DNA of 43,106 bases from an uncultured Ruminococcus sp. (GCF_946415235.1 NZ_CAMKRR010000018.1:1-43106); one strand, 5' to 3'. Positions 33,735 through 41,621 are shown, numbered from the stretch's first letter. Program-made: numbers and translations. Notes: generated by a model not told the origin, from the sequence alone.

Positions 33735-34493
33735 TCAACCGTCTTTTTCGCAGCATACCACCGCTATCGCAGTGATATTATCCTTGCTTCCGCTGGCAAG
33801 AGCCTTGTCCACAAGAAGATGCAGCCTTGTTTTCAGACTTTTCGGCATTTCCAGTATCTCCTCCATATCGAGTACCGAAACATAGTCCGAAAGTCCGTCA
33901 GTACAGAGCAGAAGCAGGTCGCCGTACTCCATTCCCTCGGGAAGCTCCGCTATATCTATCTTTGGCTCTGACTTTACATTGCCAAGCACAGGGAATATGA
34001 TATTCCTGTGAACGTGGGTCCTGCGCTCCTCGGTAGTGATAGCTCCCTCGTCTATGAGCAGCTGTACAAGTGACTGGTCGCGGGATATCTGCTTGATGCG
34101 TCCGCCTCTGTAGCGGTAAAGCCGCGAATCTCCCACATTGAATGTGTATATGCTGTTCTTTCCGTCAACAGCAATACCGCAGACCGTAGCCTGCATATTA
34201 TGAGTCTCGGGGTCGGATTCGCTGTACTCCGCAAGCCCGTGATGTACCGAAAGCAGCTTTTCCTCAAGGTCGTCACCGTCGGAGAAGCCCTTGTCCCTCA
34301 GAAGCTCCAGACACATTTTGGAAGCCAGTTCTCCCGAGCGCTCTCCCGATACTCCATCGGAGACCGCCGCCAGAAAAGGCTCTTTCAGCGTCTGCTCGGA
34401 AGAGCCCGAATCTATAACGCTGCCGTTTATGAGCAGTGCGTCCTCATTATGGGACATCATGCCCTTGTCTGTCACTCCGCAGCAATAATACAT
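33735..34493 (-). CDS. PP2C-family serine/threonine phosphatase
   Basis: A 252-residue cytoplasmic metal-dependent protein phosphatase of the PrpC/Stp type. Motifs in order: GMMSHNEDALL (residues 11-21, metal Asp D18), AVSDGVSGERSGELAS (D46), GDSRLYRYRGG, CTDGLSDYVS and the terminal KDNITAI, covering the metal ligands. It probably removes phosphate from Ser/Thr of proteins phosphorylated by a Hanks-type kinase, but no kinase gene is present here; the usual PrkC partner must lie elsewhere. It is the last gene of an LCP-tatD-PP2C operon (17-base gap after tatD), with GGAGGAG before its ATG. Confidence 0.92.
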   Translation of the reverse strand: MYYCCGVTDKGMMSHNEDALLINGSVIDSGSSEQTLKEPFLAAVSDGVSGERSGELASKMCLELLRDKGFSDGDDLEEKLLSVHHGLAEYSESDPETHNMQATVCGIAVDGKNSIYTFNVGDSRLYRYRGGRIKQISRDQSLVQLLIDEGAITTEERRTHVHRNIIFPVLGNVKSEPKIDIAELPEGMEYGDLLLLCTDGLSDYVSVLDMEEILEMPKSLKTRLHLLVDKALASGSKDNITAIAVVCCEKDG

Positions 34494-34510
34494 CAGGTCT
34501 CCTCCTCTCT

Positions 34511-35275
34511 TTATATTATACCGTACATTTCCATACCGTTGCGGCAGGTGATGTCAAGAAGCTCCTCGACATCAACGCCCTTTACTTCTGCCGCCTTAGC
34601 TGCTGTACAGGGTATCATGGAGCTGTCACAGCGTTTTCCTCTGAAGGGCTCGGGCGCCATATAAGGGCAGTCCGTCTCCATGAGAAGCCTGTCAAGCGGC
34701 ACAGCTTCAAGAGCTTTCAGTGCTTTTTTTGCATTTTTGAAGGTAAGTACGCCTGTAAAGCCAATATACATACCTGTTTTTATTATTTCCTTTGCAGTTT
34801 CGGCAGAGCCGCTGAAGCAATGTACAACGCCCTTCGGACGATACTCCTTAAGTATCTCCACGGTGTCCTCGGCGGCATTGCGGCTGTGAACTATCACAGG
34901 CATATCAAGCTCCTTTGCAAGAGCCAGCTGCTCACGAAAGAAGCGTATCTGCTTTTCGCGGTCAAAACCCTCATAGTGATAGTCGAGACCTATCTCCCCC
35001 ACCGCCTTTATTTTCGGCTCTGAGGCTATTATCTTCTTAAGGGTGTCAATGTAATCCGCAGGAGTTTCATCGACGCTTTCGGGGTGAACTCCCGCAGCTG
35101 CGTAGATATAGTCGTATTTTTCTGCGAGCAGCGCGTTCTCGCGGGAATCCTCAATACTCGAGGCTGCCAGCATAACAAGCTTTACTCCCTTGTCGGGGAG
35201 CTCCGCAAGCACCTGTTCCCTGTCCCCGTCAAAGGCGCTGTCCGCATAATGTGCATGGGTATCGAATATATTCAT
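34511..35275 (-). CDS. tatD: TatD-family metal-dependent hydrolase (DNase)
   Basis: A 254-residue TIM-barrel hydrolase of the TatD family, known as a 3'-5' DNase acting on damaged DNA in other bacteria. Metal ligands: H7 and H9 in FDTHAHYAD, Glu in AVGEIGLDYHY, His in VIVHSRNA and VVHCFSGS, and Asp in LMETDCPYMAP. The length is normal. Its ATG overlaps the stop of the LCP-like gene by one base (TAATG), so translation is coupled. A radical SAM protein of the TatD-linked family is encoded about 3.4 kb away on the other strand. Confidence 0.93.
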   Translation of the reverse strand: MNIFDTHAHYADSAFDGDREQVLAELPDKGVKLVMLAASSIEDSRENALLAEKYDYIYAAAGVHPESVDETPADYIDTLKKIIASEPKIKAVGEIGLDYHYEGFDREKQIRFFREQLALAKELDMPVIVHSRNAAEDTVEILKEYRPKGVVHCFSGSAETAKEIIKTGMYIGFTGVLTFKNAKKALKALEAVPLDRLLMETDCPYMAPEPFRGKRCDSSMIPCTAAKAAEVKGVDVEELLDITCRNGMEMYGII

Positions 35276-36144
35276 TATTCCTGCTCCGAGAAATACTGTT
35301 CCTTAAGGCTCTTTATAAAGTTTGTGCTTGGTATAAAGTCCTCGCTCGAATCCGTACCGTTGAGGGATATCGCCATGGCAAATGCATTTCCGTGCTCGAA
35401 AAGGTACTTTATGGCAGGCTTGATATCCTTATAGTCGGAAGCGGTCACATTTGACTCCGTCAGATTTATGATGGAATTGAAGCTGTTGTCAAGAGTATCC
35501 GAAATGTACTGACCGTCAGTCTGATTCATCATGGAAGCCACTACGGAAGCGGCTGTGAAAGCTCTTTCGCTCTCGCCGTCATTGAACATAGTGTAGGTAA
35601 CGAAGGTGAGCGCCTGATCGCTGTTGAGGAACTGTGAGCTTCCGTCGTTCTTGAAGCCTGCAATATCCGCATTCACAGGGAAAGAAACACCGCCGAAGAT
35701 GTCGCAGGCCTTTTTGAATGCGTCATCTGTGAACTTCATGTATTTATCTATCTTTATGTCAAAGACCTTTTCCACGTATTCCACCGCACCGCTGCAGCCC
35801 TGTGACGTATACTTCTCGAGTATGCCCATCTGATCATTGTCAACGAGGGATATGGAGTTTGACGGTATGCCTATGAGGTATACCTGCTCCTTTACAGGCA
35901 TTGAGCGCATCAGCATAAATGTAGGCGGACATAGCTCGTTTGAGGTTTCAAGTATGAGCAGCATAGTATGGTTGTCCTTGCTCGTTACAACACCGTCTGT
36001 ACGCGGTATGGGCTCAGAGGGCTTCTCACGCTGTCCAAGTCCCCAGTACTTCCATGCGGCAAGGGCGCCGCCGCCTACGAAGATGAGACCTATGAAGATA
36101 GTAAGGAGAAAAGGTACTGCTACGTGTCCTGTTTTTTTAGCCAT
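35275..36144 (-). CDS. LytR-CpsA-Psr (LCP)-like membrane protein, degenerate
   Basis: The start MAKKTGHVAVPFLL (289 residues) is chosen because AAAGGAG precedes it; an ATG six codons upstream overlaps that site. One N-terminal membrane segment (about 9-33) is followed by an extracellular domain of the LCP pattern: TMLLILETSN, EQVYLIGIPSNSISL, KYMKFTDDAFKKACDIFGGVSFPV. LCP proteins attach glycopolymers to peptidoglycan, and their conserved Arg sits where this protein has GIPSNS instead of SIPRDT. It may therefore not be catalytic. It heads an operon with tatD and the PP2C gene. No clear -35/-10 pair was found. Confidence 0.72.
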   Translation of the reverse strand: MAKKTGHVAVPFLLTIFIGLIFVGGGALAAWKYWGLGQREKPSEPIPRTDGVVTSKDNHTMLLILETSNELCPPTFMLMRSMPVKEQVYLIGIPSNSISLVDNDQMGILEKYTSQGCSGAVEYVEKVFDIKIDKYMKFTDDAFKKACDIFGGVSFPVNADIAGFKNDGSSQFLNSDQALTFVTYTMFNDGESERAFTAASVVASMMNQTDGQYISDTLDNSFNSIINLTESNVTASDYKDIKPAIKYLFEHGNAFAMAISLNGTDSSEDFIPSTNFIKSLKEQYFSEQE

Positions 36145-36394
36145 TTTTTCGGCTCCTTTCATGTTTTTTGATCGTCAGATCATTATCATTCTCTTGTTTT
36201 TTATTATAATATCAGTAATATCAACTTATCGTATAACACAAGTCTGAAAAATATCCGCCATGAAATGAATAAAAAATTTTTCCCACGGCTATAGTTTAAA
36301 AACAAATGGCTGAGTTGCGGTTGTCCACAGAGTTTTCCACATTTTCAACATGAATGAATTGCCGATTGATGTTTAAACACACAATTCAACAGCC

Positions 36395-36564
36395 TGTTGA
36401 AAAAGAACACCCGTTCATGTCGGATCCCATGCTCCACGCCGTCAAAACAACGATATACAGGCAAATTCCTGCTGTGCTAGCCTTGAGATTGGCGGCATTT
36501 CCCGAAGTATCGGGACGTTTCTGATGTTGATATCTTGCTGCCGAAGGACTCTGACTTTTCAACA
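36395..36564. mobile_element. MITE-like or insertion-sequence remnant (170 bases)
   Basis: The ends are perfect 9-bp inverted repeats, TGTTGAAAA (36395-36403) and TTTTCAACA (36556-36564). Inside is a hairpin TCCCGA-AGTA-TCGGGA (36500-36515) enclosed by GGCGGCA/TGCTGCC (one G-T pair). No transposase frame was found. Identity as a mobile element is inferred from the ends only. Confidence 0.35.
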
Positions 36565-36600
36565 TCGCAAATAAATAATCAAGATATATTCACACTGTTG

Positions 36601-36629
36601 TTGATTTATAAAAAATAGTGTGTTATAAT
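36601..36629 (+). promoter_or_regulatory. Plus-strand promoter-like sequence pointing antisense into the SLOG gene
   Basis: -35 TTGATT (36601-36606), 17-base spacer, -10 TATAAT (36624-36629). No plus-strand gene follows for over 800 bases; a transcript would be antisense to the 3' end of the minus-strand gene 36650-37345. Confidence 0.4.
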
Positions 36630-36649
36630 TATTGTTGAGCTGACATTTA

Positions 36650-37345
36650 TCAGTAAGGCTCTTCAAAGACGTTGTCCATAAACACCAGCTTGCGGCGTAT
36701 GCTTTCTATATCGGGACCGCATTCGTCAATGACCGCATACACGTCATCAAGTCCGAAGCGGCGTATCTTAAGTCCTTTGCGGACTGCATAGTTCAGCGTC
36801 TGATATGTGCCCGATTTGAACGAGCCCTCGTTGAAGTATGAGATCACGGCAGAGGCATTGTCCGCCATGAAGTAATTGCGGACCTTGTATACCTCGGGCG
36901 AAGTATTCTCGCCGCTTTTTCCGTAGACCACATCAGGATCGGTATTGGTGGTGAGCAGAAGGTCGCAGCCCTGCTCCGCCTCGGCAAGCAGCTCCTTGTA
37001 ACGCTGGCTGAAGCGCTCCGCATGGCGCAGGAACGGCATGACGCCTATGAGGCGTATACTGCTGTCCGAGCGTTTTTTCGCAAGGACATACTTTGCAGCC
37101 CAGAGGTCGGTACCCACAGCAAGTCCGCTTATAAAGCTCCTGTAGCCGCTTTCCACAGCCATATCTATGTATCTGCACAGCATGAGCTGAACGGTACGCA
37201 GGGTAATGCTGCTGTATATCGGGTCCTTCCTGTACGGAACGATCCCTGTTTCACGGTGCCCTGTAAAGCAGACCGCGTTTGCAGAGTCTATTTCCGCTTC
37301 TTCCGACGGAAGCACAGGTACTCCCGAATCAAGTGAGAAAAGCAT
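36650..37345 (-). CDS. SLOG-family protein (YpsA/DUF1273-like)
   Basis: A 231-residue cytoplasmic protein of the SLOG superfamily, Rossmann-like proteins that bind nucleotide-type ligands. The start MLFSLDSGVPVLPSEE is chosen because GCGAGGTG precedes it and because the longer frame would begin within a few bases of the -10 box. Motifs: CFTGHRETG near residue 26, then YRSFISGLAVGTDLWAAKYVL, the ligand-site Gly-rich segment, and a later NASAVISYF. Function in the cell is unknown for this family; Bacillus YpsA affects cell division. It stands alone, divergent from alr. Confidence 0.8.
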   Translation of the reverse strand: MLFSLDSGVPVLPSEEAEIDSANAVCFTGHRETGIVPYRKDPIYSSITLRTVQLMLCRYIDMAVESGYRSFISGLAVGTDLWAAKYVLAKKRSDSSIRLIGVMPFLRHAERFSQRYKELLAEAEQGCDLLLTTNTDPDVVYGKSGENTSPEVYKVRNYFMADNASAVISYFNEGSFKSGTYQTLNYAVRKGLKIRRFGLDDVYAVIDECGPDIESIRRKLVFMDNVFEEPY

Positions 37346-37382
37346 GGCACACCTCGCTTTCCCGAAAATATCATACATGAAA

Positions 37383-37411
37383 ATTATAACATACATCATA
37401 TTTTATTTCAA
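37383..37411 (-). promoter_or_regulatory. Promoter of the SLOG gene
   Basis: Minus strand: -35 TTGAAA (37406-37411), 17-base spacer, -10 TATAAT (37383-37388). Its position rules out the two upstream in-frame ATG codons as the main start. Confidence 0.78.
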
Positions 37412-37484
37412 GACGTTTTTTTGACTTGTAATTAAATTTTAATTTTGCATAGAGTTATATATATCAGAAAGGAAGGATAACGGA

Positions 37485-38621
37485 ATGAAGCCGTATCTGA
37501 AAAGAGCATGGGCAGAGGTATCACTGCCGAAGCTCAGAAAAAATGTGGAGATAATAAAGGGGCTCAACTCCCCCGATACCGAAATAATGGCTGTGGTAAA
37601 GGCTGACGCCTACGGTCACGGTGACGAGCACGTTGTCCGCTGTCTTGCCGGGCAGTGCGGTATCAGGTACTTTGCGGTATCCAATCTCGACGAAGCGATA
37701 GCAGTAAGGAAGTTTGCGCCTCAGGCGGAAATACTTATCCTCGGATATACTCCCCCAGAGTACGCTCACGAGATAGCCATGTACAATATAATACAGGGCG
37801 TTGTCTCCACGGAATATGCTCTCGAGCTCGTAAAGAACAGCGCCGAGCCTATCCGCTGCCACATAAAAATAGATACGGGCATGGGAAGAATTGGTCTCAA
37901 GCATGATACTCCCGAGGAGTGTGCTGCCGAGATAGAAGCCATGATGAAGATAGAAAAGCTCTCCGTTGAGGGCATATATACTCACTTTGCCGTTGCGGAC
38001 AGCGATGACCCGGATAATATCGCATATACCGACAGGCAGGAGAAGTTCATCACCGATACCTATGACGTACTTGTAAAGCACGGCATAAAGCTCAGACACC
38101 TGCACTTCATGAACAGTGCAGCCACCTGCTACAGGAACAGTTCTCGGAGCACTCTTTCCCGCGCAGGTATCATACTCTACGGTCTGCACCCCGATGTGAG
38201 CCTTGATATCCCCGAGGGTCTCGAACCTCTTATGGAGCTCAAAGCCGTTATCTCCCATGTAAAGACCGTCAGAGCGGGCGACTGCATAAGCTACGGCCGT
38301 ACATTCGTTGCCGACCGCGAAATGCGTATCGCTACTGTCACTATCGGCTATGCCGACGGATATTCCCGTCTGCTCAGCTCAAAGGGCGAGATACTCGTCC
38401 ACGGAAAGCGCTGTAAGATAGTAGGCAGAGTCTGCATGGACCAGCTGATGATGGACGTTTCCGACGTTCCTGAGGCAAAGTCAGGCGATATTGTTACTCT
38501 TATCGGCACTGACGGAAATGACCGCATCACCGCCGACGACCTCGCGCAGGTCTACGGCACTATCGGATACGAAGTGGTATGCGGTATCTCAAAGCGCGTA
38601 CCCCGTATCTATATTGAGTGA
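37485..38621 (+). CDS. alr: Alanine racemase
   Basis: This PLP enzyme makes D-alanine for peptidoglycan. The 378-residue protein has the PLP lysine K39 in AVVKADAYGHGD and the second catalytic residue, Tyr in CISYGRTF near residue 267. The C-terminal segment ends GTIGYEVVCGISKRVPRIY, as is usual for the family. AAGGAAGG precedes the ATG. The stop codon lies in the first unit of heptad element copy D. No ddl or acpS gene is adjacent. Confidence 0.97.
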   Translation: MKPYLKRAWAEVSLPKLRKNVEIIKGLNSPDTEIMAVVKADAYGHGDEHVVRCLAGQCGIRYFAVSNLDEAIAVRKFAPQAEILILGYTPPEYAHEIAMYNIIQGVVSTEYALELVKNSAEPIRCHIKIDTGMGRIGLKHDTPEECAAEIEAMMKIEKLSVEGIYTHFAVADSDDPDNIAYTDRQEKFITDTYDVLVKHGIKLRHLHFMNSAATCYRNSSRSTLSRAGIILYGLHPDVSLDIPEGLEPLMELKAVISHVKTVRAGDCISYGRTFVADREMRIATVTIGYADGYSRLLSSKGEILVHGKRCKIVGRVCMDQLMMDVSDVPEAKSGDIVTLIGTDGNDRITADDLAQVYGTIGYEVVCGISKRVPRIYIE

Positions 38622-38698
38622 GCATTGAGTAGAAAGCAGAGAGTAGAAGCAGCTTCACTGCATAATACTACTTACTACTCACTACTATCTACTCACTT
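38615..38698. repeat. Heptad/hairpin intergenic element, copy D
   Basis: Left units TGAGCAT, TGAGTAG, AAAGCAG, AGAGTAG; centre hairpin GCAG-CTTCA-CTGC; right units ATACTAC, TTACTAC, TCACTAC, TATCTAC, TCACTT, roughly inverse to the left. It starts at the alr stop codon and ends just before the ribosome site of the radical SAM gene. Confidence 0.8.
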
Positions 38699-38719
38699 AA
38701 ATCAAAGGAGGATAAACAT

Positions 38720-39334
38720 ATGACAAAAGCAATGACTATATCGTATGAGGTAGGCGATAATCTCTACCTCAACCTTACAAATAAATGTCCCTGCGCCTGC
38801 ACCTTCTGCATACGCAACCACGCCGACGGCGCTTACGGCTCCGACCCGCTCTGGCTGGAGCACGAGCCCTCAATGGAGGAAATAACCGCCGACCTTAACA
38901 AGCGCGATATCAAAAAGTACCGCGAGATAGTGTTCTGCGGCTACGGCGAGCCTACAGAGCGCCTTGACGCCGTCCTTGAAACCGCCGCTTATCTCCGCAG
39001 CAGGGAGAAATGTCCTGTACTGCGTATAAATACCAACGGTCTCGGCGACCTTATCCACGGCAGGAGCATAGCAAAGGAGCTCTGCTACGAGCTGGACATC
39101 GTTTCAATAAGTCTCAATGCTCCCACTAAGGAGGACTATATGGCTGTAACACGCCCTAAGTTCGACAACGCTTTCGAGGCTCTCCAGAAGTTCACAAAGG
39201 ACTGCGTAAAAGTCGGCAGAGCAGAGGTAATAATGTCCGTAGTCGATGTTATCCCTCAGGAGCAGATAGAAGCTTCCCGTAAGCTTGCCGAAAAGCTCGG
39301 AGCTCATCTCCGCGTGAGGACCTACGACGACTAA
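38720..39334 (+). CDS. Radical SAM protein, TatD-linked family
   Basis: A 204-residue radical SAM protein of the kind often encoded beside, or fused to, TatD (TIGR04038-like). The CX3CX2C cluster site is C23, C27, C30 (CPCACTFC), followed by IRNHADGAYG. FCGYGEPTERLD carries the GGE-type SAM-binding motif, and NTNGLGDLI follows. The barrel is short, with no auxiliary Cys cluster visible. Its reaction is unknown. AAAGGAGG precedes the ATG. It is downstream of alr, with a heptad element between; tatD itself is at 34511-35275 on the other strand. Confidence 0.85.
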   Translation: MTKAMTISYEVGDNLYLNLTNKCPCACTFCIRNHADGAYGSDPLWLEHEPSMEEITADLNKRDIKKYREIVFCGYGEPTERLDAVLETAAYLRSREKCPVLRINTNGLGDLIHGRSIAKELCYELDIVSISLNAPTKEDYMAVTRPKFDNAFEALQKFTKDCVKVGRAEVIMSVVDVIPQEQIEASRKLAEKLGAHLRVRTYDD

Positions 39335-39336
39335 AA

Positions 39337-39370
39337 ACTGCACATATTCCAACAGTCCATTTTGTGCAGT
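39337..39370 (+). terminator. Hairpin after the radical SAM gene
   Basis: ACTGCACA, 18-base loop, TGTGCAGT, then ATTTATGC. The T run is poor, so this is a weak terminator at best. Confidence 0.4.
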
Positions 39371-39462
39371 ATTTATGCAGTTATACTATGGAAAATCATG
39401 CTGAAATATGGTATAATTATTTATTGAAGGATTTCTCTAATCTGAGATAAGGAGTAATTTCT

Positions 39463-39594
39463 ATGAGTAAAAAAGGTAAGATAATACTTGCGGCTTCGAT
39501 CTCTACCTCAGTTCTCGCTCTTACAGCGGCTGCGGTGACTGTTTTCGTCTGCAAGCGCATTTACGAGAAGAATTATTTCTCGGTCACGGATTAA
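39463..39594 (+). CDS. Small single-span membrane protein (43 residues)
   Basis: A 43-residue peptide, MSKKGKIILAASISTSVLAL to KNYFSVTD, with a positively charged start, one hydrophobic helix (about 6-29) and a charged tail (CKRIYEKNYF). A strong AAGGAG site lies 9 bases before the ATG, which supports it as real although it is very short. It could be a small membrane peptide or a leaderless secretory signal-anchor; there is no lipobox. A TATAAT box precedes it but the -35 is weak. ilvE begins 34 bases later, so they may be cotranscribed. Function unknown. Confidence 0.6.
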   Translation: MSKKGKIILAASISTSVLALTAAAVTVFVCKRIYEKNYFSVTD

Positions 39595-39627
39595 CAGGTC
39601 AATATTATAAAAAGAAGGTTGAATAAT

Positions 39628-40695
39628 ATGGAAATCAAATTCACAAAGGCTGCAAGCCTCAAGGCTAAGCCACAGCCCGGCGACAAGCTCGGCTTCGGTC
39701 ACATCTTCACAGACTATATGCTCGTTATGCCCTACGACGAGGGACAGGGCTGGCACGATCCCGAGATCAAGCCCTATGCTCCTATCGAGCTCTCACCTGC
39801 CGCTATGTGTCTCCACTACGGACAGGAAGTATTCGAGGGCTTAAAGGCTTACAGAACAGCTGACGGCAAGGTACAGCTCTTCCGTCCGCAGGAAAACTTC
39901 AAGAGACTCAACAAGTCAAACGAAAGACTTGTTATCCCCGAGCTTCCCGAGGATCTTGCAATGAAGTGTCTCCTTGAGCTCCTCAAGGTAGAAAAGGACT
40001 GGGTACCTTCAAAGGAAGGCGAGTCACTCTATATCCGTCCGTTCATTATCGCAGTTGATCCGTTCCTCGGCGTTAAGCCCGGCGCTCAGTACCTCTTCAT
40101 AATCATTCTTTCACCTTCGGGCGCTTATTATGAGAGCGGTCTCAACCCTGTAAATATCTACGTTGAGAGCAAGTATGTCCGCGCTGTAAGAGGCGGTATG
40201 GGCTTCGCAAAGACAGGCGGCAACTACGCTGCTTCACTTATCGGACAGGACGAGGCTCACAAGCAGAACTACTCACAGGTACTCTGGCTCGACGGTGTTG
40301 AGCAAAAGTACATAGAGGAAGTAGGCGCTATGAACATCTTCTTCGTTATCGACGGAAAGGTAGTAACACCTATGCTTCAGGGCTCTATCCTCCCGGGTAT
40401 CACAAGAAAGTCCGCTATTGAAGTATGCAAGAGCAAGGGCCTCACAGTTGAGGAAAGACGTATCGACATTCAGGAGATCGCTGACGCTTACGACGCAGGC
40501 AAGCTTGACGAGGTATTCGGTACAGGTACTGCTGCTGTTATCTCACCTGTAGGTCACCTTAAGTGGAACGACAAGGTAATGGAGATCAACGGCAACAAGA
40601 TCGGCAAGATCTCACAGATGCTCTACGATACAATGACAGGTATCCAGTGGGGCAAGATCGAGGATAAGTTCAACTGGATCGTTCCTGTTGAATAA
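39628..40695 (+). CDS. ilvE: Branched-chain amino acid aminotransferase
   Basis: This class IV PLP aminotransferase interconverts Leu, Ile and Val with their 2-oxo acids. The start is [19 protein letters not shown] (355 residues), with AGAAGG upstream; a TTG three codons earlier is less likely. The PLP lysine is in [12 protein letters not shown], and the conserved [11 protein letters not shown] and [12 protein letters not shown] (cofactor phosphate region) follow. The length and [10 protein letters not shown] match the longer BCAT type shared with eukaryotes. Codon use is strongly biased, suggesting high expression. A strong terminator follows. Confidence 0.97.
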   Translation: MEIKFTKAASLKAKPQPGDKLGFGHIFTDYMLVMPYDEGQGWHDPEIKPYAPIELSPAAMCLHYGQEVFEGLKAYRTADGKVQLFRPQENFKRLNKSNERLVIPELPEDLAMKCLLELLKVEKDWVPSKEGESLYIRPFIIAVDPFLGVKPGAQYLFIIILSPSGAYYESGLNPVNIYVESKYVRAVRGGMGFAKTGGNYAASLIGQDEAHKQNYSQVLWLDGVEQKYIEEVGAMNIFFVIDGKVVTPMLQGSILPGITRKSAIEVCKSKGLTVEERRIDIQEIADAYDAGKLDEVFGTGTAAVISPVGHLKWNDKVMEINGNKIGKISQMLYDTMTGIQWGKIEDKFNWIVPVE

Positions 40696-40710
40696 TAAAT
40701 ATCAGTTATT

Positions 40711-40742
40711 AAAGGCGCTTACGAAACGGAAGCGCCTTTTTT
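40711..40742 (+). terminator. Terminator after ilvE
   Basis: AAGGCGCTT, 9-base loop, AAGCGCCTT and four more T; perfect 9-bp stem. Confidence 0.92.
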
Positions 40743-40758
40743 ATCGGTAAACGTCTAT

Positions 40759-40915
40759 AAATCAAAATTCAGCTTTGCTGAATTTTGATTTGAGTAAGTA
40801 GTAAGCAGAAATCAGAAAGTAGTAGGGGCGGATATTATCCGCCCGAAATTACACGTGCGTGTAGGGACGCGCATTAGCCCGCTTCCGTTAGCGGAACAAA
40901 TGAATAACCAAACCG
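40759..40915. repeat. Heptad/hairpin intergenic element, copy E, with AT-rich hairpin
   Basis: A perfect 15-bp hairpin AAATCAAAATTCAGC-TTT-GCTGAATTTTGATTT (40759-40791) is followed by units GAGTAAG, TAGTAAG, CAGAAAT, CAGAAAG, TAGTAGG (40792-40826). Then come GGGCGGATA-T-TATCCGCCC (40826-40844) and TTCCG-TTAG-CGGAA. The core TAGGGGCG...CGCCCG followed by AAATTACAC parallels copy A. Confidence 0.75.
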
Positions 40916-40927
40916 AAATAGGACAAA

Positions 40928-40961
40928 ACAGTGGCATTTAAGCAAGTGCCGCTGTTTTTTT
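40928..40961 (+). terminator. Terminator without an obvious gene
   Basis: ACAGTGGCA, 10-base loop, TGCCGCTGT (one G-T pair), then six more T. It lies after the hairpin element and just before the sigma-factor promoter; it may end a small RNA or insulate the sigma gene. Confidence 0.8.
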
Positions 40962-40964
40962 ATA

Positions 40965-40993
40965 TTGAATTTTTCAACTTTTTATGTTATACT
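40965..40993 (+). promoter_or_regulatory. Promoter of the sigma-factor operon
   Basis: -35 TTGAAT (40965-40970), 17-base spacer, -10 TATACT (40988-40993). It shows that the true start of the sigma gene is the downstream ATG at 41064. Confidence 0.75.
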
Positions 40994-41063
40994 AAAAAAT
41001 AAAAAAAAATTAGCGTTACCAAACCTAAAAAACACGGACTTATTAAGTAGAGGGGGTGAAGCG

Positions 41064-41621
41064 ATGCATGATGAATTAATTGTTAAGCTGCTAAATCAGC
41101 GAGATGAGAAAGTTCTGCAAACAATTAAGGAACAATATGGTGCACTCTGCTATCAGATTGCTTATCGTATGACTGGGAATCATCAAGAAGCAGAGGAATG
41201 CGTAAATGATATGTTGTTAGATGTTTGGAATTCAATCCCCCCGAATTGTCCTAATCATCTTCCAGCATATCTTGCGGCACTTGTACGCAGAACAGCAATC
41301 AATAAATATGAAAAAGCTCATAGGCTGAAACGCGGCGGTACTCAGTTTTCTACTGCTTTGGACGAAATATCTGAGATTATCCCTGCGAAGGAACAAGTTG
41401 AAAGTGAAATAGAGCAGAGAGAAATGACCGCAGCACTCACAGCATGGCTTCAAACTCTTCCGCCTGAGTCTAAGCGCATTTTTCTACAGAGATATTATAT
41501 GTCAGATTCTGTTAAAGCTATTGCACAGAAATATGATATGAGTATCGGAGCTGTAAAAATGAAATTAATGCGATTAAGGCAACAGCTAAAGGATTATCTT
41601 GAAAAGGAGGGATTGTTATGA
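41064..41621 (+). CDS. RNA polymerase sigma-70 family factor, ECF-like
   Basis: A 185-residue sigma factor with regions 2 and 4 only. The start MHDELIVKLLNQRDEK follows AGGGGGTG; earlier codons in frame fall inside the promoter. Region 2: YQIAYRMTGNHQEAEECVND followed by MLLDVWN. Region 4: LPPESKRIFLQRYYMSD and the helix-turn-helix KAIAQKYDMSIGAVKMKLMR. The stop overlaps the start of the membrane gene (ATGA), typical of a sigma/anti-sigma pair. The visibly AT-rich codon use differs from alr and ilvE. The promoters it reads are unknown; the secreted protein downstream is a candidate target. Confidence 0.92.
   Translation: MHDELIVKLLNQRDEKVLQTIKEQYGALCYQIAYRMTGNHQEAEECVNDMLLDVWNSIPPNCPNHLPAYLAALVRRTAINKYEKAHRLKRGGTQFSTALDEISEIIPAKEQVESEIEQREMTAALTAWLQTLPPESKRIFLQRYYMSDSVKAIAQKYDMSIGAVKMKLMRLRQQLKDYLEKEGLL

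Larger units (their letters stand above)
36145..36649. other. 505-base non-coding region with inverted repeats
   Basis: No open frame of note. It contains two DnaA-box-like 9-mers, TTGTCCACA (36321-36329) and TTTTCCACA (36333-36341), three TTTTCAACA copies, and hairpins at 36385-36401 and 36491-36542. See the MITE-like feature and the findings. Confidence 0.6.

Noticed and set aside
36321..36341. DnaA-box-like pair as a replication origin
   Set aside because: Only two imperfect boxes, no dnaA, dnaN or rpmH nearby, and no AT-rich unwinding cluster specific to it. Kept only as part of an odd region.
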